From positions 1 to 14,106 of the forward strand of contig CAYGRY010000070.1 in NCBI GenBank assembly GCA_964352405.1: 14,106 bases of DNA. The letters run 5' to 3'. Below the pieces are notes generated by a model. That model saw only the letters and a list, made by a program, of their open reading frames with translations. It made no database searches and was not told where the DNA came from. The stretch's first letter is position 1. The number at the start of each line of letters is the position of its first letter. This DNA comes from UBA4207 sp964352405 (GTDB taxonomy: Bacteria; Bdellovibrionota; Bacteriovoracia; Bacteriovoracales; Bacteriovoracaceae). A program made the position numbers and the translations under genes. Positions 6,391 through 13,238 of this stretch are shown here, piece after piece.

Positions 6391-7171
6391 GGTTTTTGAT
6401 TTTTGAAGATATCTCGCCAGCCCATTTTTTGGCGTTATCCATTTCTTCTCGACAGTTGAAATGAACACCATCACAGCCTATTGCTTTATAGTGATTGCTA
6501 GAGATCAATTGGCATGTAGTGGATTCTAGAGCTTTTTCGAGCATCTTATAAAGTGTTGCCTGTTCAAAATCTGTTTTAGTCCTTCCGTGAGGAGGACCAA
6601 CCCAAAGGCACTTTTCACCATTTTTAGTGGCGAGCAAAGCTAACTCTCTAGTTAGTCTTAATCTTTGATTATAGCCGACTTGATTGACGACATCGTTATT
6701 GACGATTGCCCTACGATCATTGGCCCCAAGTTCAATCACAACATAGTCATAACTAGAATCTGGAAAACCATTGTTTCGCCATTTCTCATGAAGATTCATA
6801 TTTACAGTTAATTGTTCAAAGAATGGAACTTCAACCAGAGTTCTCCAATCTGTTGGATTTGGATTACTAAACTTAATAAGTTCATTGGGATTGATGGTGC
6901 GGTTAGCACTGAGTTGGTGATACACACCGCCTGAAAGCTTTTGTCTTGTTTCACTTAACCAGTGAATAGGCGCAGACGAAGCGTGACCATAGGTGACCAC
7001 ATTAACACCTGGATTAGTCGAAATAGACTGGTGAAGATATTGTCCAAATGGACCGGCCATATGCGAGTCACCAATAATAAGAATATTTTTTTCAATTGAA
7101 GCTGGGGATCGACTTGAAAAGTGATTGCATGAGAAAAGAAATAATATCGCAAAAATATAAGCTATTTTCAT
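6374..7171 (-). CDS. SGNH/GDSL-type hydrolase, predicted lipoprotein
   Basis: The protein has 265 residues. The N-terminus is a lipoprotein signal with lipobox LFSC (lipidation at Cys15). The SGNH fold signatures follow: block I GDSHMAG with nucleophile Ser36, block III GAND with Asn151, and block V DGVHF with Asp234 and His237. The family includes esterases, lipases and carbohydrate O-deacetylases; the GDSH variant and envelope location would fit removing acyl or acetyl groups from a cell-wall or surface polymer, but the substrate is unknown. The gene starts 18 bases after the DUF1499 lipoprotein stop and is probably the last gene of the histone operon. Its ribosome site is weak (AAAGA). Its end overlaps the convergent Cys-rich gene, and no terminator is seen between them. 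Confidence 0.88.
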   Translation of the reverse strand: MKIAYIFAILFLFSCNHFSSRSPASIEKNILIIGDSHMAGPFGQYLHQSISTNPGVNVVTYGHASSAPIHWLSETRQKLSGGVYHQLSANRTINPNELIKFSNPNPTDWRTLVEVPFFEQLTVNMNLHEKWRNNGFPDSSYDYVVIELGANDRRAIVNNDVVNQVGYNQRLRLTRELALLATKNGEKCLWVGPPHGRTKTDFEQATLYKMLEKALESTTCQLISSNHYKAIGCDGVHFNCREEMDNAKKWAGEISSKIKNLILGY

Positions 7172-7189
7172 GCAATCTTTATCGGATAT

Positions 7190-7660
7190 TTAGAAATCAT
7201 TTTGATGAAATTTAAATCGAATCGATTCAATTCTATCCTTGTTGGCCCCTAAGTCACTGTAACCAAGTCTTGAGGCTGAACGAAAATGAACAACTCCAGG
7301 CTGCTCGAACCAAAATTCAACATCATCAACAAAGCTAAAAAGGCTTGATTTGTATTCAGCTCTTAAATAACCAGTGTTTTGCTCAACTATTTTGGCTGAC
7401 TTATCTTTTGATACAATGCCTAGAATTTTTTCTTTGATTCTCTCAGGATCTTCTTCACTTTTAATTGGCTCAAGAAAATTCTTATTCTCACCAAAATCAA
7501 AACTCACAACACAGTTAGGTTTGTCGGGACAAGCTAGTAGCTTACCGTCATGAATCCCAAGATTTGTTGGAGGCGTACCTTGGCAGCCAGCCAGAAAAAG
7601 TAAAAATAGTAGAGGCGAAGAAGAGAGACTCTTCTTCGCATTCGTGAAATTAAAAATCAC
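7190..7660 (-). CDS. DUF1499 family lipoprotein
   Basis: From a GTG at 7660 the product has 156 residues. It has a signal peptide with two lysines (NAKKS), a hydrophobic core and lipobox FLAGC (Cys26). The body matches DUF1499: LACPDKPNCVVS near the N-terminus, YLRAEYKS, and the block DDVEFWF...HFRSASRLGYSDLG with a final NKDRIESIR. The family function is unknown. The frame is open upstream to 7735, but that part lies on top of the histone gene, and a lipoprotein signal needs the shorter start. The GTG overlaps the histone stop by 11 bases, which suggests coupled translation; no clear ribosome site is visible. A perfect inverted repeat lies within codons 8-15. Confidence 0.85.
   Translation of the reverse strand: MIFNFTNAKKSLSSSPLLFLLFLAGCQGTPPTNLGIHDGKLLACPDKPNCVVSFDFGENKNFLEPIKSEEDPERIKEKILGIVSKDKSAKIVEQNTGYLRAEYKSSLFSFVDDVEFWFEQPGVVHFRSASRLGYSDLGANKDRIESIRFKFHQNDF
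7615..7639 (-). terminator. Perfect 11-bp inverted repeat just after the histone stop (possible attenuator)
   Basis: GCGAAGAAGAG (7615-7625) is the exact reverse complement of 7629-7639, with a 3-base loop. On the minus strand the stem begins 10 bases after the histone stop and is followed by a T-rich stretch (two runs of five T within 7594-7608), though not immediately. It lies wholly inside the DUF1499 signal-peptide codons. It could be a partial terminator or RNA-stabilising stem that separates a highly expressed histone message from the downstream genes; that role is inference. Confidence 0.5.
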
Positions 7661-7832
7661 TTGCACGAACAGTCTTACGACCATTAGCTTCACAACGAAC
7701 TTGAGCATCTTTAACAAGCTGATGAACAACTTCATTTAATTTATCAAGAGCATCTGAGGCAACGTTTAAACCAGTGCCTTTGATAGCATCTTTAGTTTTA
7801 GATCCAACAAGTAACATTTCTTTTTCGGCCAT
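7650..7832 (-). CDS. Bacterial histone-fold protein (single short histone, Bdellovibrio type)
   Basis: This 60-residue protein aligns by eye with one archaeal-type histone fold. Helix 1 is about 9-19 (VGSKTKDAIKG), loop 1 is GLNVASD, the long helix 2 is about 27-50, and loop 2 carries the signature GRKTVRASD (51-59). Arg52, Lys53, Thr54 and Asp59 fall at the same numbers as in HMfB, where the arginine and aspartate form a salt bridge and the RKT loop contacts DNA. The chain ends at Phe60, so helix 3 is almost absent, as in the short bacterial 'dimer' histones. Bdellovibrio bacteriovorus makes an abundant histone of this size that binds DNA as a dimer. A strong AGGAG site 7 bases before the ATG and a good promoter suggest high expression. 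Cys47 is unusual for a histone. DUF1499 and SGNH genes follow. Confidence 0.88.
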   Translation of the reverse strand: MAEKEMLLVGSKTKDAIKGTGLNVASDALDKLNEVVHQLVKDAQVRCEANGRKTVRASDF

Positions 7833-7876
7833 TTGTATTCTCCTAGATTAGGCATTGAAGTACTTTGAGTAGCTTT

Positions 7877-7904
7877 ATTCTATTGATTTCGAGCTAAGTT
7901 TCAA
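7877..7904 (-). promoter_or_regulatory. Sigma70-type promoter of the histone gene
   Basis: On the minus strand TTGAAA (7899-7904, 5 of 6) and TAGAAT (7877-7882, 5 of 6) are 16 bases apart. Transcription would start near 7870, giving a leader of about 38 bases that contains the AGGAG ribosome site. This separates the histone from the DUF374 gene whose stop is at 7955. Confidence 0.7.
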
Positions 7905-7954
7905 CACCCAAAACAGCTTAAAATGACGATTTCTAGCGAGAATAAGCGAAGTTA

Positions 7955-8605
7955 TTAATTTCGTTGAAGTTCCCGCATAGCATTGATTTCAACATTATTA
8001 AGTTGTGCGGTAAGTTCTTCACTTAAGCGCACTAAGTCAGATGGTTGAACGTTTTTGTCGATACGCATTGGCTGACCGTAATAAACAATAATTTTTGAAA
8101 AAGGTTTTGGAAGTCTAAACTGATCCCAACTTTTTTTGAAACTCCAAAAGTTTAACGGAATGGGCACTAGTGGAATAATTGGTGCGCCAGTAAGTTTCGC
8201 AACTTCAAATATTCCTTTCTTGGGAATTTTCGCTGGTCCACGTGGTCCATCGACAGAGATGGCTCCAGGAGTTCCTTCATTTACGACCCTAGTCATCTCA
8301 AGCATTGCCTGTTGTCCACCTTTGGATGAACTTCCCCTGGCACTTTTATGTCCAAGCATTTTTAAAGTAACAGCAACAAGTTCACCGTCTTTAGATGCAC
8401 TTACAATACAAACATGTGGTTTACCCATATGCGATAAGATGGAGGCGACTATATTCTGATGCCAAATAGCATAGAGGTAAGCACCATTTGGCCCAGATTT
8501 TTTTGCATCCTTAATCTCTTGTGATTCTCTATGTTCGAAGCGATAAGTTAAACCCAGAGCGCGAATTAGAAGATGAACGATAAAGGAGATGACTTTTGTT
8601 TTCAT
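7955..8605 (-). CDS. DUF374 lysophospholipid acyltransferase-like protein
   Basis: The 216-residue protein has the DUF374 signatures in order: YAIWHQNIV with His49, SASKDGEL with Asp73 and Glu75, ARGSSSKGG (89-97), VDGPRGP (118-124) and TGAPIIPLVP. The family belongs to the LPLAT acyltransferase group related to LpxL-type lipid A acyltransferases. A first hydrophobic segment (about 4-20) would place it at the inner membrane. The likely role is acylation of a lipid A or other envelope lipid precursor, but substrate and acyl donor are unknown. The start overlaps the previous gene by ATGA, so it is the third gene of a coupled trio. Confidence 0.9.
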   Translation of the reverse strand: MKTKVISFIVHLLIRALGLTYRFEHRESQEIKDAKKSGPNGAYLYAIWHQNIVASILSHMGKPHVCIVSASKDGELVAVTLKMLGHKSARGSSSKGGQQAMLEMTRVVNEGTPGAISVDGPRGPAKIPKKGIFEVAKLTGAPIIPLVPIPLNFWSFKKSWDQFRLPKPFSKIIVYYGQPMRIDKNVQPSDLVRLSEELTAQLNNVEINAMRELQRN

Positions 8606-8868
8606 GCCGTCAGAGTTTTAAATTGTTTCTCGGCATGATGCTCAGCTTTTTCTTGGCTGAGTCCTTTAGCTAAACTAAGGGTAACCATTTTATTAAAGGC
8701 ATCTTTTTTTAGCTCTTCTGTTTTAGTTTCTTGCCATCGCTTCATCGCTTCAAAAGATTCAACTTCAAGTTTAGTGACAATCATTTCATTCTTACGAAAA
8801 TATTTACTCCAAACAAATAGTGCTATTAAAACCAACATCATGAGGATAACGATCATTTTTGCGTTCAT
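8602..8868 (-). CDS. Small single-pass membrane protein of unknown function
   Basis: The 88-residue protein has one N-terminal transmembrane segment (about 4-21, MIVILMMLVLIALFVW) and a charged, helical tail rich in Lys and Glu with no cysteine. An AAGGAG ribosome site lies 8 bases upstream, inside the Nudix gene. ATGA overlaps on both sides tie it to the Nudix and DUF374 genes and support it as a real gene. No family is recognised. The tail is predicted to face the cytoplasm or periplasm depending on topology, which I cannot decide. Confidence 0.75.
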   Translation of the reverse strand: MNAKMIVILMMLVLIALFVWSKYFRKNEMIVTKLEVESFEAMKRWQETKTEELKKDAFNKMVTLSLAKGLSQEKAEHHAEKQFKTLTA

Positions 8869-9416
8869 AGTTTTAACTCCTTAATTAAGAAGAGCCCAAG
8901 TGAGTCAAAGACTAGAGGCATGTCGCCTTTAAGCGTTAGCTCAATAGCTTCTTCAAGACTTAAATACATAATTTCTTTAATCACGTCACCATCGGGATTT
9001 GCAATTGGACTTTGATCCTTAGATAAATCCGTCGCAATAGCAAAATATTTATCCGTAGAAACGGAGCCAGTAAGAGGTAAATGTCTTATAAGTTGTATAT
9101 TGCCAGCAATTAAGCCAGCTTCTTCTCTAAGCTCTTTATGCGCCGTTTTAAGCCAATCATCTCCGTCATCAATAAACCCTGTAACCGGCTTTAATCTAAG
9201 ATGAGGAGTTTCGTGAGGTCTATGCTCTTTGATAAAAAGAAATTTTCCGGCCTCATCCTTGGCAAAAACAATGACGGCACCCCTTAAGTGAACGAGTTCA
9301 TACACAGCCTCTTGGATGATCTTCTCTTCAAGTTTTACGTACTGACCTTGGTAAATCGTTTTTGCTTTCGTCACAGCTAAGTGTCCATTTTTTAAACAGC
9401 GAGTAAGGATTTGCAT
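8865..9416 (-). CDS. Nudix hydrolase (ADP-ribose pyrophosphatase-like)
   Basis: The 183-residue protein has a Nudix box at 80-102: GFIDDGD, then KELREEAGL after seven residues. Glu95, Glu98 and Glu99 (the metal-binding REUXEE glutamates) and Gly101 are present. Two consensus positions differ conservatively: Asp86 for Glu and Lys94 for Arg. The upstream strand IKEHRPHETPHLRLKPVTGFIDDG resembles ADP-ribose and nucleoside-diphosphate-sugar pyrophosphatases, which cleave such substrates to the monophosphates. The substrate is uncertain. The ATG at 9416 has no clear ribosome site; an in-frame GTG at 9374 (residue 15) is an alternative. It is the first gene of an ATGA-coupled unit with the small membrane protein and DUF374. 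Confidence 0.88.
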   Translation of the reverse strand: MQILTRCLKNGHLAVTKAKTIYQGQYVKLEEKIIQEAVYELVHLRGAVIVFAKDEAGKFLFIKEHRPHETPHLRLKPVTGFIDDGDDWLKTAHKELREEAGLIAGNIQLIRHLPLTGSVSTDKYFAIATDLSKDQSPIANPDGDVIKEIMYLSLEEAIELTLKGDMPLVFDSLGLFLIKELKL

Positions 9417-9534
9417 GGTGCTTACAGCGTAAATACTCGAAAACTCGAACTGTAAACTGGCATACGGCCTGCTTATATATAACTCATATTAAGTAATTTA
9501 GCACTTTAAGAATCTCTATATGAGAGGAGCCTTT
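9417..9534. promoter_or_regulatory. Divergent intergenic region between Nudix and secreted-protein genes
   Basis: This 118-base AT-rich gap must hold promoters for both directions. On the minus strand TTTACA and TATTTA lie 15 bases apart, a weak pair. On the plus strand a TG-preceded TATATA-rich stretch near 9471-9482 could be an extended -10, without a convincing -35. AGAGGAG (9523-9529) is the ribosome site of the plus-strand gene. Only the position supports promoter function. Confidence 0.35.
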
Positions 9535-10299
9535 ATGAAACTAACTAAGACAGCAACCTATTGGACAATGGCTGCATCATTCACACTACTTATCGGCATG
9601 AGCTCTGCCTTTGCTCAAGACGTTCATATTTGTGAAGAATTAATGAGACAAGAGCATACTGAAGCCGACATGAAAAAATGTATTGAAGAATTTGGTGAGC
9701 CTGAGAGTTTCAGAACTAATAGAGATGAGCAAAGACGATCAGATCAAGCTCGCGAAGAAACTCAAAGAGAACTTGAGAAATATTATGATAAATCTTTTAC
9801 TGCACAGGAGTTGTTACGCTTTGGTGCTCCATATGTAGCGTTGCAAGGACTTTATAGAAATGATGGCCGTGTAAGACGAATAAAGAAAATGACTAAGCCT
9901 CAAGATCTTTGTATTTATTTAGGCTATGAAAAGGCATTAAATGATGGTCAGTTATCAGAGATAATGGAAGATTTTGAACATGATGGATTTGTTGGAGTTA
10001 AAGTAGATTCATACACTGATCAATCAGGCTTGACTCATTCAGATGCAGAACAGTTTAAATTTAATGATCGTCAACCTTCTTATATCCAAGTCTATAAAAG
10101 TATAACTTGTCGTCGTGAACGCAAGGAAGGTGACCCGCAATCATCTACAGTCCAAAGCGATAGTTCAGAGCAACCAGTAAGCTCAGCTCCTGCCAGAAGT
10201 GTTAATACATCAACACGCCGAAATAATTCAGGTACATTGCCTGCCAATAGCCCGTATTTATACAATCCACAGAGTTCAACAGGTTCTTCTAACCGATAA
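9535..10299 (+). CDS. Secreted protein of unknown function with low-complexity tail
   Basis: I chose ATG 9535 because AGAGGAG lies 5 bases upstream and the protein then begins with a normal signal peptide (MKLTKTATYW..., cleavage after SSAFA, before QDV). An ATG at 9520 would place that site inside the gene. The product has 254 residues. After cleavage there is a segment with Cys33 and Cys49, a charged Arg/Glu-rich helix (about 58-85), a compact middle part (about 88-195) with Cys126 and Cys192, and a tail from about 200 rich in Ser, Thr, Asn, Gln and Pro. Four cysteines would suit two disulphides. No family is recognised. It is likely periplasmic or exported. A strong hairpin follows the stop. 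Confidence 0.8.
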   Translation: MKLTKTATYWTMAASFTLLIGMSSAFAQDVHICEELMRQEHTEADMKKCIEEFGEPESFRTNRDEQRRSDQAREETQRELEKYYDKSFTAQELLRFGAPYVALQGLYRNDGRVRRIKKMTKPQDLCIYLGYEKALNDGQLSEIMEDFEHDGFVGVKVDSYTDQSGLTHSDAEQFKFNDRQPSYIQVYKSITCRRERKEGDPQSSTVQSDSSEQPVSSAPARSVNTSTRRNNSGTLPANSPYLYNPQSSTGSSNR

Positions 10300-10307
10300 G
10301 ACAATAC

Positions 10308-10336
10308 CTAACTCCCCCACATTGTGGGGGAATTAG
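10308..10336. terminator. Strong GC-rich hairpin between secreted-protein gene and speB
   Basis: The arms 10308-10320 and 10324-10336 pair in 12 of 13 positions, including five consecutive C-G pairs, across a 3-base loop. Neither strand has a T run after it, so it is not a canonical intrinsic terminator. The location 8 bases after the stop and directly before the speB promoter suggests a transcript end or a processing/stability structure. Binding by a regulator at the palindrome is also possible. Confidence 0.55.
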
Positions 10337-10337
10337 C

Positions 10338-10366
10338 TTGACGCATACTCTCAAAAATCCTATCAA
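10338..10366 (+). promoter_or_regulatory. Probable sigma70-type promoter of speB-speA
   Basis: TTGACG (10338-10343, 5 of 6) and TATCAA (10361-10366, 4 of 6) are separated by 17 bases, giving a leader of roughly 46 bases. A second pair, TAGACA (10377-10382) and TATAAG (10399-10404), is 16 bases apart but would start transcription only about 8 bases before the chosen ATG. Confidence 0.5.
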
Positions 10367-10418
10367 ATCATCAATTTAGACATCATTAAAAAGTCATTTA
10401 TAAGAAGTGGAAGGTGTT

Positions 10419-11306
10419 ATGTTAAAGGCGCCAAAAATTAGTTTTGAATGGGGTGAACCAGGACAGGAATTCGTTGCTGGTGGTATTCATTTAATTGGTT
10501 TTGAATTCGATGGAACAGCATGCTTTAGAAAGGGAACTCGATTTGGTCCTGAGGCTATTCGTGATGTTGTCTACGGTATTGAAGGCTATTCTCCGTACTT
10601 AGATTTAGATTTAGAAAATGTATCTGATATCTATGATCTAGGAAACTTGCCTGTTGGAACTTCAGGTGACGCTGATGCTGATTGGAAACAGGCTACGGAT
10701 GCTTTCTTTGATTTAGCAAAAGATAAAAACTTTAAAAAAGATAATATTAGAGTCATCACTCTTGGTGGAGAGCATTCAATTTCTTATGCACCAATAAAAA
10801 CATACCTAGATAACTTTGATGATCTAGTGCTTGTTCACCTAGATGCGCACGCAGATCTTCGCGATGGTTACGAAGGCCACCACTTTAGTCATGCCTCAAT
10901 CATGAGAAGAAGCCTTGATCATTTTAGAAAGGGTCATGAATTGATCCAATATGGCATTAGATCGGGCACTAAAGAAGAATACGATGAAATGAAAGAGAGA
11001 AAATCTCTCATGACTTCGCGTGAGCAGTTTTTCAATAAAATTGAATCAATACCAAATGATCGTCCAATATACTTAACTCTTGATTTAGATTTTTTTGACC
11101 CAGCTTATATGCCGGGAACAGGAACGCCTGAAGCTGGCGGAGAGGACTTTCACTGCTTTATTAAATTAATGAAAATGTTTAGGCATAAAAATATTGTAGG
11201 AGCTGATATTACTGAATTAGCTCCTGAGCTAGATCCATCAAACAATAGTTCCGTTTTTGCTTGTAAGGTTCTACGTGAAATTATGCTAGTGATAGGAAAC
11301 GGGTAA
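10419..11306 (+). CDS. speB: Agmatinase (ureohydrolase family)
   Basis: The enzyme splits agmatine into putrescine and urea in the cytoplasm. From ATG 10419 it has 295 residues, normal for the family. All six manganese ligands are present: His119 in GGEHS, Asp142, His144 and Asp146 in DAHADLRD, and Asp222 and Asp224 in DLDFFDP. The block FSHASIMRR follows the second motif, as in bacterial agmatinases. Arginase or another ureohydrolase specificity cannot be excluded from sequence alone, but the adjacent arginine decarboxylase gene argues strongly for agmatine. AAGG lies 4 bases before the ATG; a GTG at 10407 is the alternative start. speA follows after 6 bases, so they form one operon. Confidence 0.9.
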   Translation: MLKAPKISFEWGEPGQEFVAGGIHLIGFEFDGTACFRKGTRFGPEAIRDVVYGIEGYSPYLDLDLENVSDIYDLGNLPVGTSGDADADWKQATDAFFDLAKDKNFKKDNIRVITLGGEHSISYAPIKTYLDNFDDLVLVHLDAHADLRDGYEGHHFSHASIMRRSLDHFRKGHELIQYGIRSGTKEEYDEMKERKSLMTSREQFFNKIESIPNDRPIYLTLDLDFFDPAYMPGTGTPEAGGEDFHCFIKLMKMFRHKNIVGADITELAPELDPSNNSSVFACKVLREIMLVIGNG

Positions 11307-11312
11307 GAAAAA

Positions 11313-13238
11313 ATGACAACTAAAGATAAAAAATCTTGGACCATCAATGACTCAGATCGACTCTATCAAGTCTCCCAGTGGGGCGAGGGTTATTTTGAAA
11401 TTAATGAGAAAGGAAACCTATCTGTTAATCCTGAGCGAAAAGAAAACGGACCACGAATCGATGTGGCGGAAGTCATTGAGGAAATGAAACTTCAGGGGAT
11501 TTCTTTTCCTGCTGTTATTCGCTTTCACGATATTCTGTGGTCTCAAGTTGTTTCTATTAATGAAACATTTAAAAGTGTTATCGAAGACGAGGGTTACCAA
11601 GGAAAATATCTTGGTGTTTACCCAATTAAAGTGAATCAAATGCGCGAAGTGGTTGAAGAAATCGTTGCAGCAGGTTCACCTTATAACTTTGGTCTTGAGG
11701 CAGGTTCTAAGCCTGAGCTTATGGCCGTCTTAGCTTACAATGATAATCCAGGCGCCCTAACTGTTCTTAACGGTTACAAAGATGATGAGTATATGCGCCT
11801 GGCGATGCTTGGAAGAAAGCTTGGAAGAAAAGTTATTGTTGTTGTTGAAAAACTTTCTGAACTTGATCGGTTGTTAAAAATTTCTAAAGAATTCGATGTT
11901 CCTCCTCTAATCGGCTTGCGTTGCAAGATGTCTTATAAGAGTACTGGCAAATGGAGTGACTCAAGTGGAGACCGTGCTAAGTTTGGACTTACGGTAACCG
12001 AAATCCTTTTAGCCGTAGAGAGATTAAAACAAGAAGATCTTTTAGAGAGCTTGCAGCTTTTTCATTACCATATTGGCTCTCAAATCACAGACATCAAATG
12101 TGTTAAGGAAACGATTTCAGAAGCTGCTAGGATCTATGCCAAATTAGTCAAACTTGGCGTTGATATGCGCTATATCGATGTTGGTGGCGGGCTAGCGATA
12201 GATTACGATGGCTCAAAGTCTACTGGTCAATCATCAATGAACTACACCATGTCTCAGTACATTGCAGATATCGTTTATGGTATTAAGCAAGTTTGCGATG
12301 CAGAGAATGTCAGACATCCCGATATCGTTTCAGAAAGTGGTAGAGCAATTACAGCTCAGCATTCATGTGTCGTTACAAATGTTGTCGACATCATTGATTC
12401 TAAAAAGAACGAATGGGATGTGACTCCAGCACCTGGCGAGCACCAACTTGTTAAAAACGTAAGAGAGTTTTTAGGTAATCTAGATCACGACAATTATAAA
12501 GAAGTTTATGATGATGCCAGACAAGTCAGAGATGATGCTCTTCAAGCCTTTAAGCTTGGAATTTTATCTCTTGAAGATCGCGCAAAAGTTGAAACATTGT
12601 TTTGGAAAGCTAGTCAGCGAGTTCTAGATTTTTCTAGAAAAGAAGACTTTGTTTCTGAGTCTGTTGGAGAGTTAGAAGACACTCTAGCAGCTCAATATCT
12701 TTGTAATTTTTCAATCTTTCAAAGTGCCGCTGATCACTGGGCAATCGGTCAATTGCTACCGGTATTACCACTTACGAAACTTCATCAAGCGCCAACAAGG
12801 CAATGTACCATAGCGGATATTACTTGTGACTCTGATGGAAAAATCAGCAAGTTCATTGGAAATGATGAAGTAAGAAGAACAATTCCTTTGCATGAAATTA
12901 AGCCAGGCGATGAATATGTTATTGGTATGTTTTTAACTGGAGCCTACCAAGACGTGATGGGTGATATGCATAATCTCTTTGGTAGACTTAATGAAGTTCA
13001 CGTTTTTAGCGATGATGATGATCCAACAGACTTTTATATTGAAGAAGTTATTCGTGGCGCCTCAATTGCAAACGTTTTATCGACCATGCAGTATACGCCT
13101 GAATATATGGCCCATATGGTAAAGAGAAGTATTGGTAAGCTGATTAAAAACGGTGAAATGAATGCTCGTGAAGGCGTTCGTCTTACCGATTTTTATGAAG
13201 ACTCTCTTAAGTCGTATACCTATCTTGACTATAATTGA
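11313..13238 (+). CDS. speA: Biosynthetic arginine decarboxylase
   Basis: This PLP enzyme converts arginine to agmatine, the first step of the agmatine route to putrescine. The 641-residue length fits the SpeA family (about 630-660). It is an alanine-racemase-like TIM barrel followed by a beta domain. The PLP lysine is Lys106 in GVYPIKVNQ. Other blocks are FHYHIGSQI, YIDVGGGLAIDYDGS, SESGRAI and the C-terminal active-site motif CDSDGK (Cys505). The N-terminal LYQVSQWGEGYFEIN is also characteristic. The start has only a weak ribosome site (GGGTAAG) overlapping the speB stop, so coupled translation is likely. The order speB then speA means the second-step gene comes first. The 3' end overlaps the convergent kinase gene by 10 bases. 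Confidence 0.96.
   Translation: MTTKDKKSWTINDSDRLYQVSQWGEGYFEINEKGNLSVNPERKENGPRIDVAEVIEEMKLQGISFPAVIRFHDILWSQVVSINETFKSVIEDEGYQGKYLGVYPIKVNQMREVVEEIVAAGSPYNFGLEAGSKPELMAVLAYNDNPGALTVLNGYKDDEYMRLAMLGRKLGRKVIVVVEKLSELDRLLKISKEFDVPPLIGLRCKMSYKSTGKWSDSSGDRAKFGLTVTEILLAVERLKQEDLLESLQLFHYHIGSQITDIKCVKETISEAARIYAKLVKLGVDMRYIDVGGGLAIDYDGSKSTGQSSMNYTMSQYIADIVYGIKQVCDAENVRHPDIVSESGRAITAQHSCVVTNVVDIIDSKKNEWDVTPAPGEHQLVKNVREFLGNLDHDNYKEVYDDARQVRDDALQAFKLGILSLEDRAKVETLFWKASQRVLDFSRKEDFVSESVGELEDTLAAQYLCNFSIFQSAADHWAIGQLLPVLPLTKLHQAPTRQCTIADITCDSDGKISKFIGNDEVRRTIPLHEIKPGDEYVIGMFLTGAYQDVMGDMHNLFGRLNEVHVFSDDDDPTDFYIEEVIRGASIANVLSTMQYTPEYMAHMVKRSIGKLIKNGEMNAREGVRLTDFYEDSLKSYTYLDYN

Noticed and set aside
7661..7735. 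Longer N-terminus for the DUF1499 lipoprotein starting at 7735
   Set aside because: This part overlaps the histone gene in another frame and would place the lipobox cysteine at residue 51, too far for a lipoprotein signal; the GTG at 7660 gives a normal signal peptide.
8136..8459. Open frame of 107 codons on the plus strand
   Set aside because: It lies opposite the conserved core of the DUF374 gene, has no ribosome site and shows no family motif; it is a shadow of the real gene.
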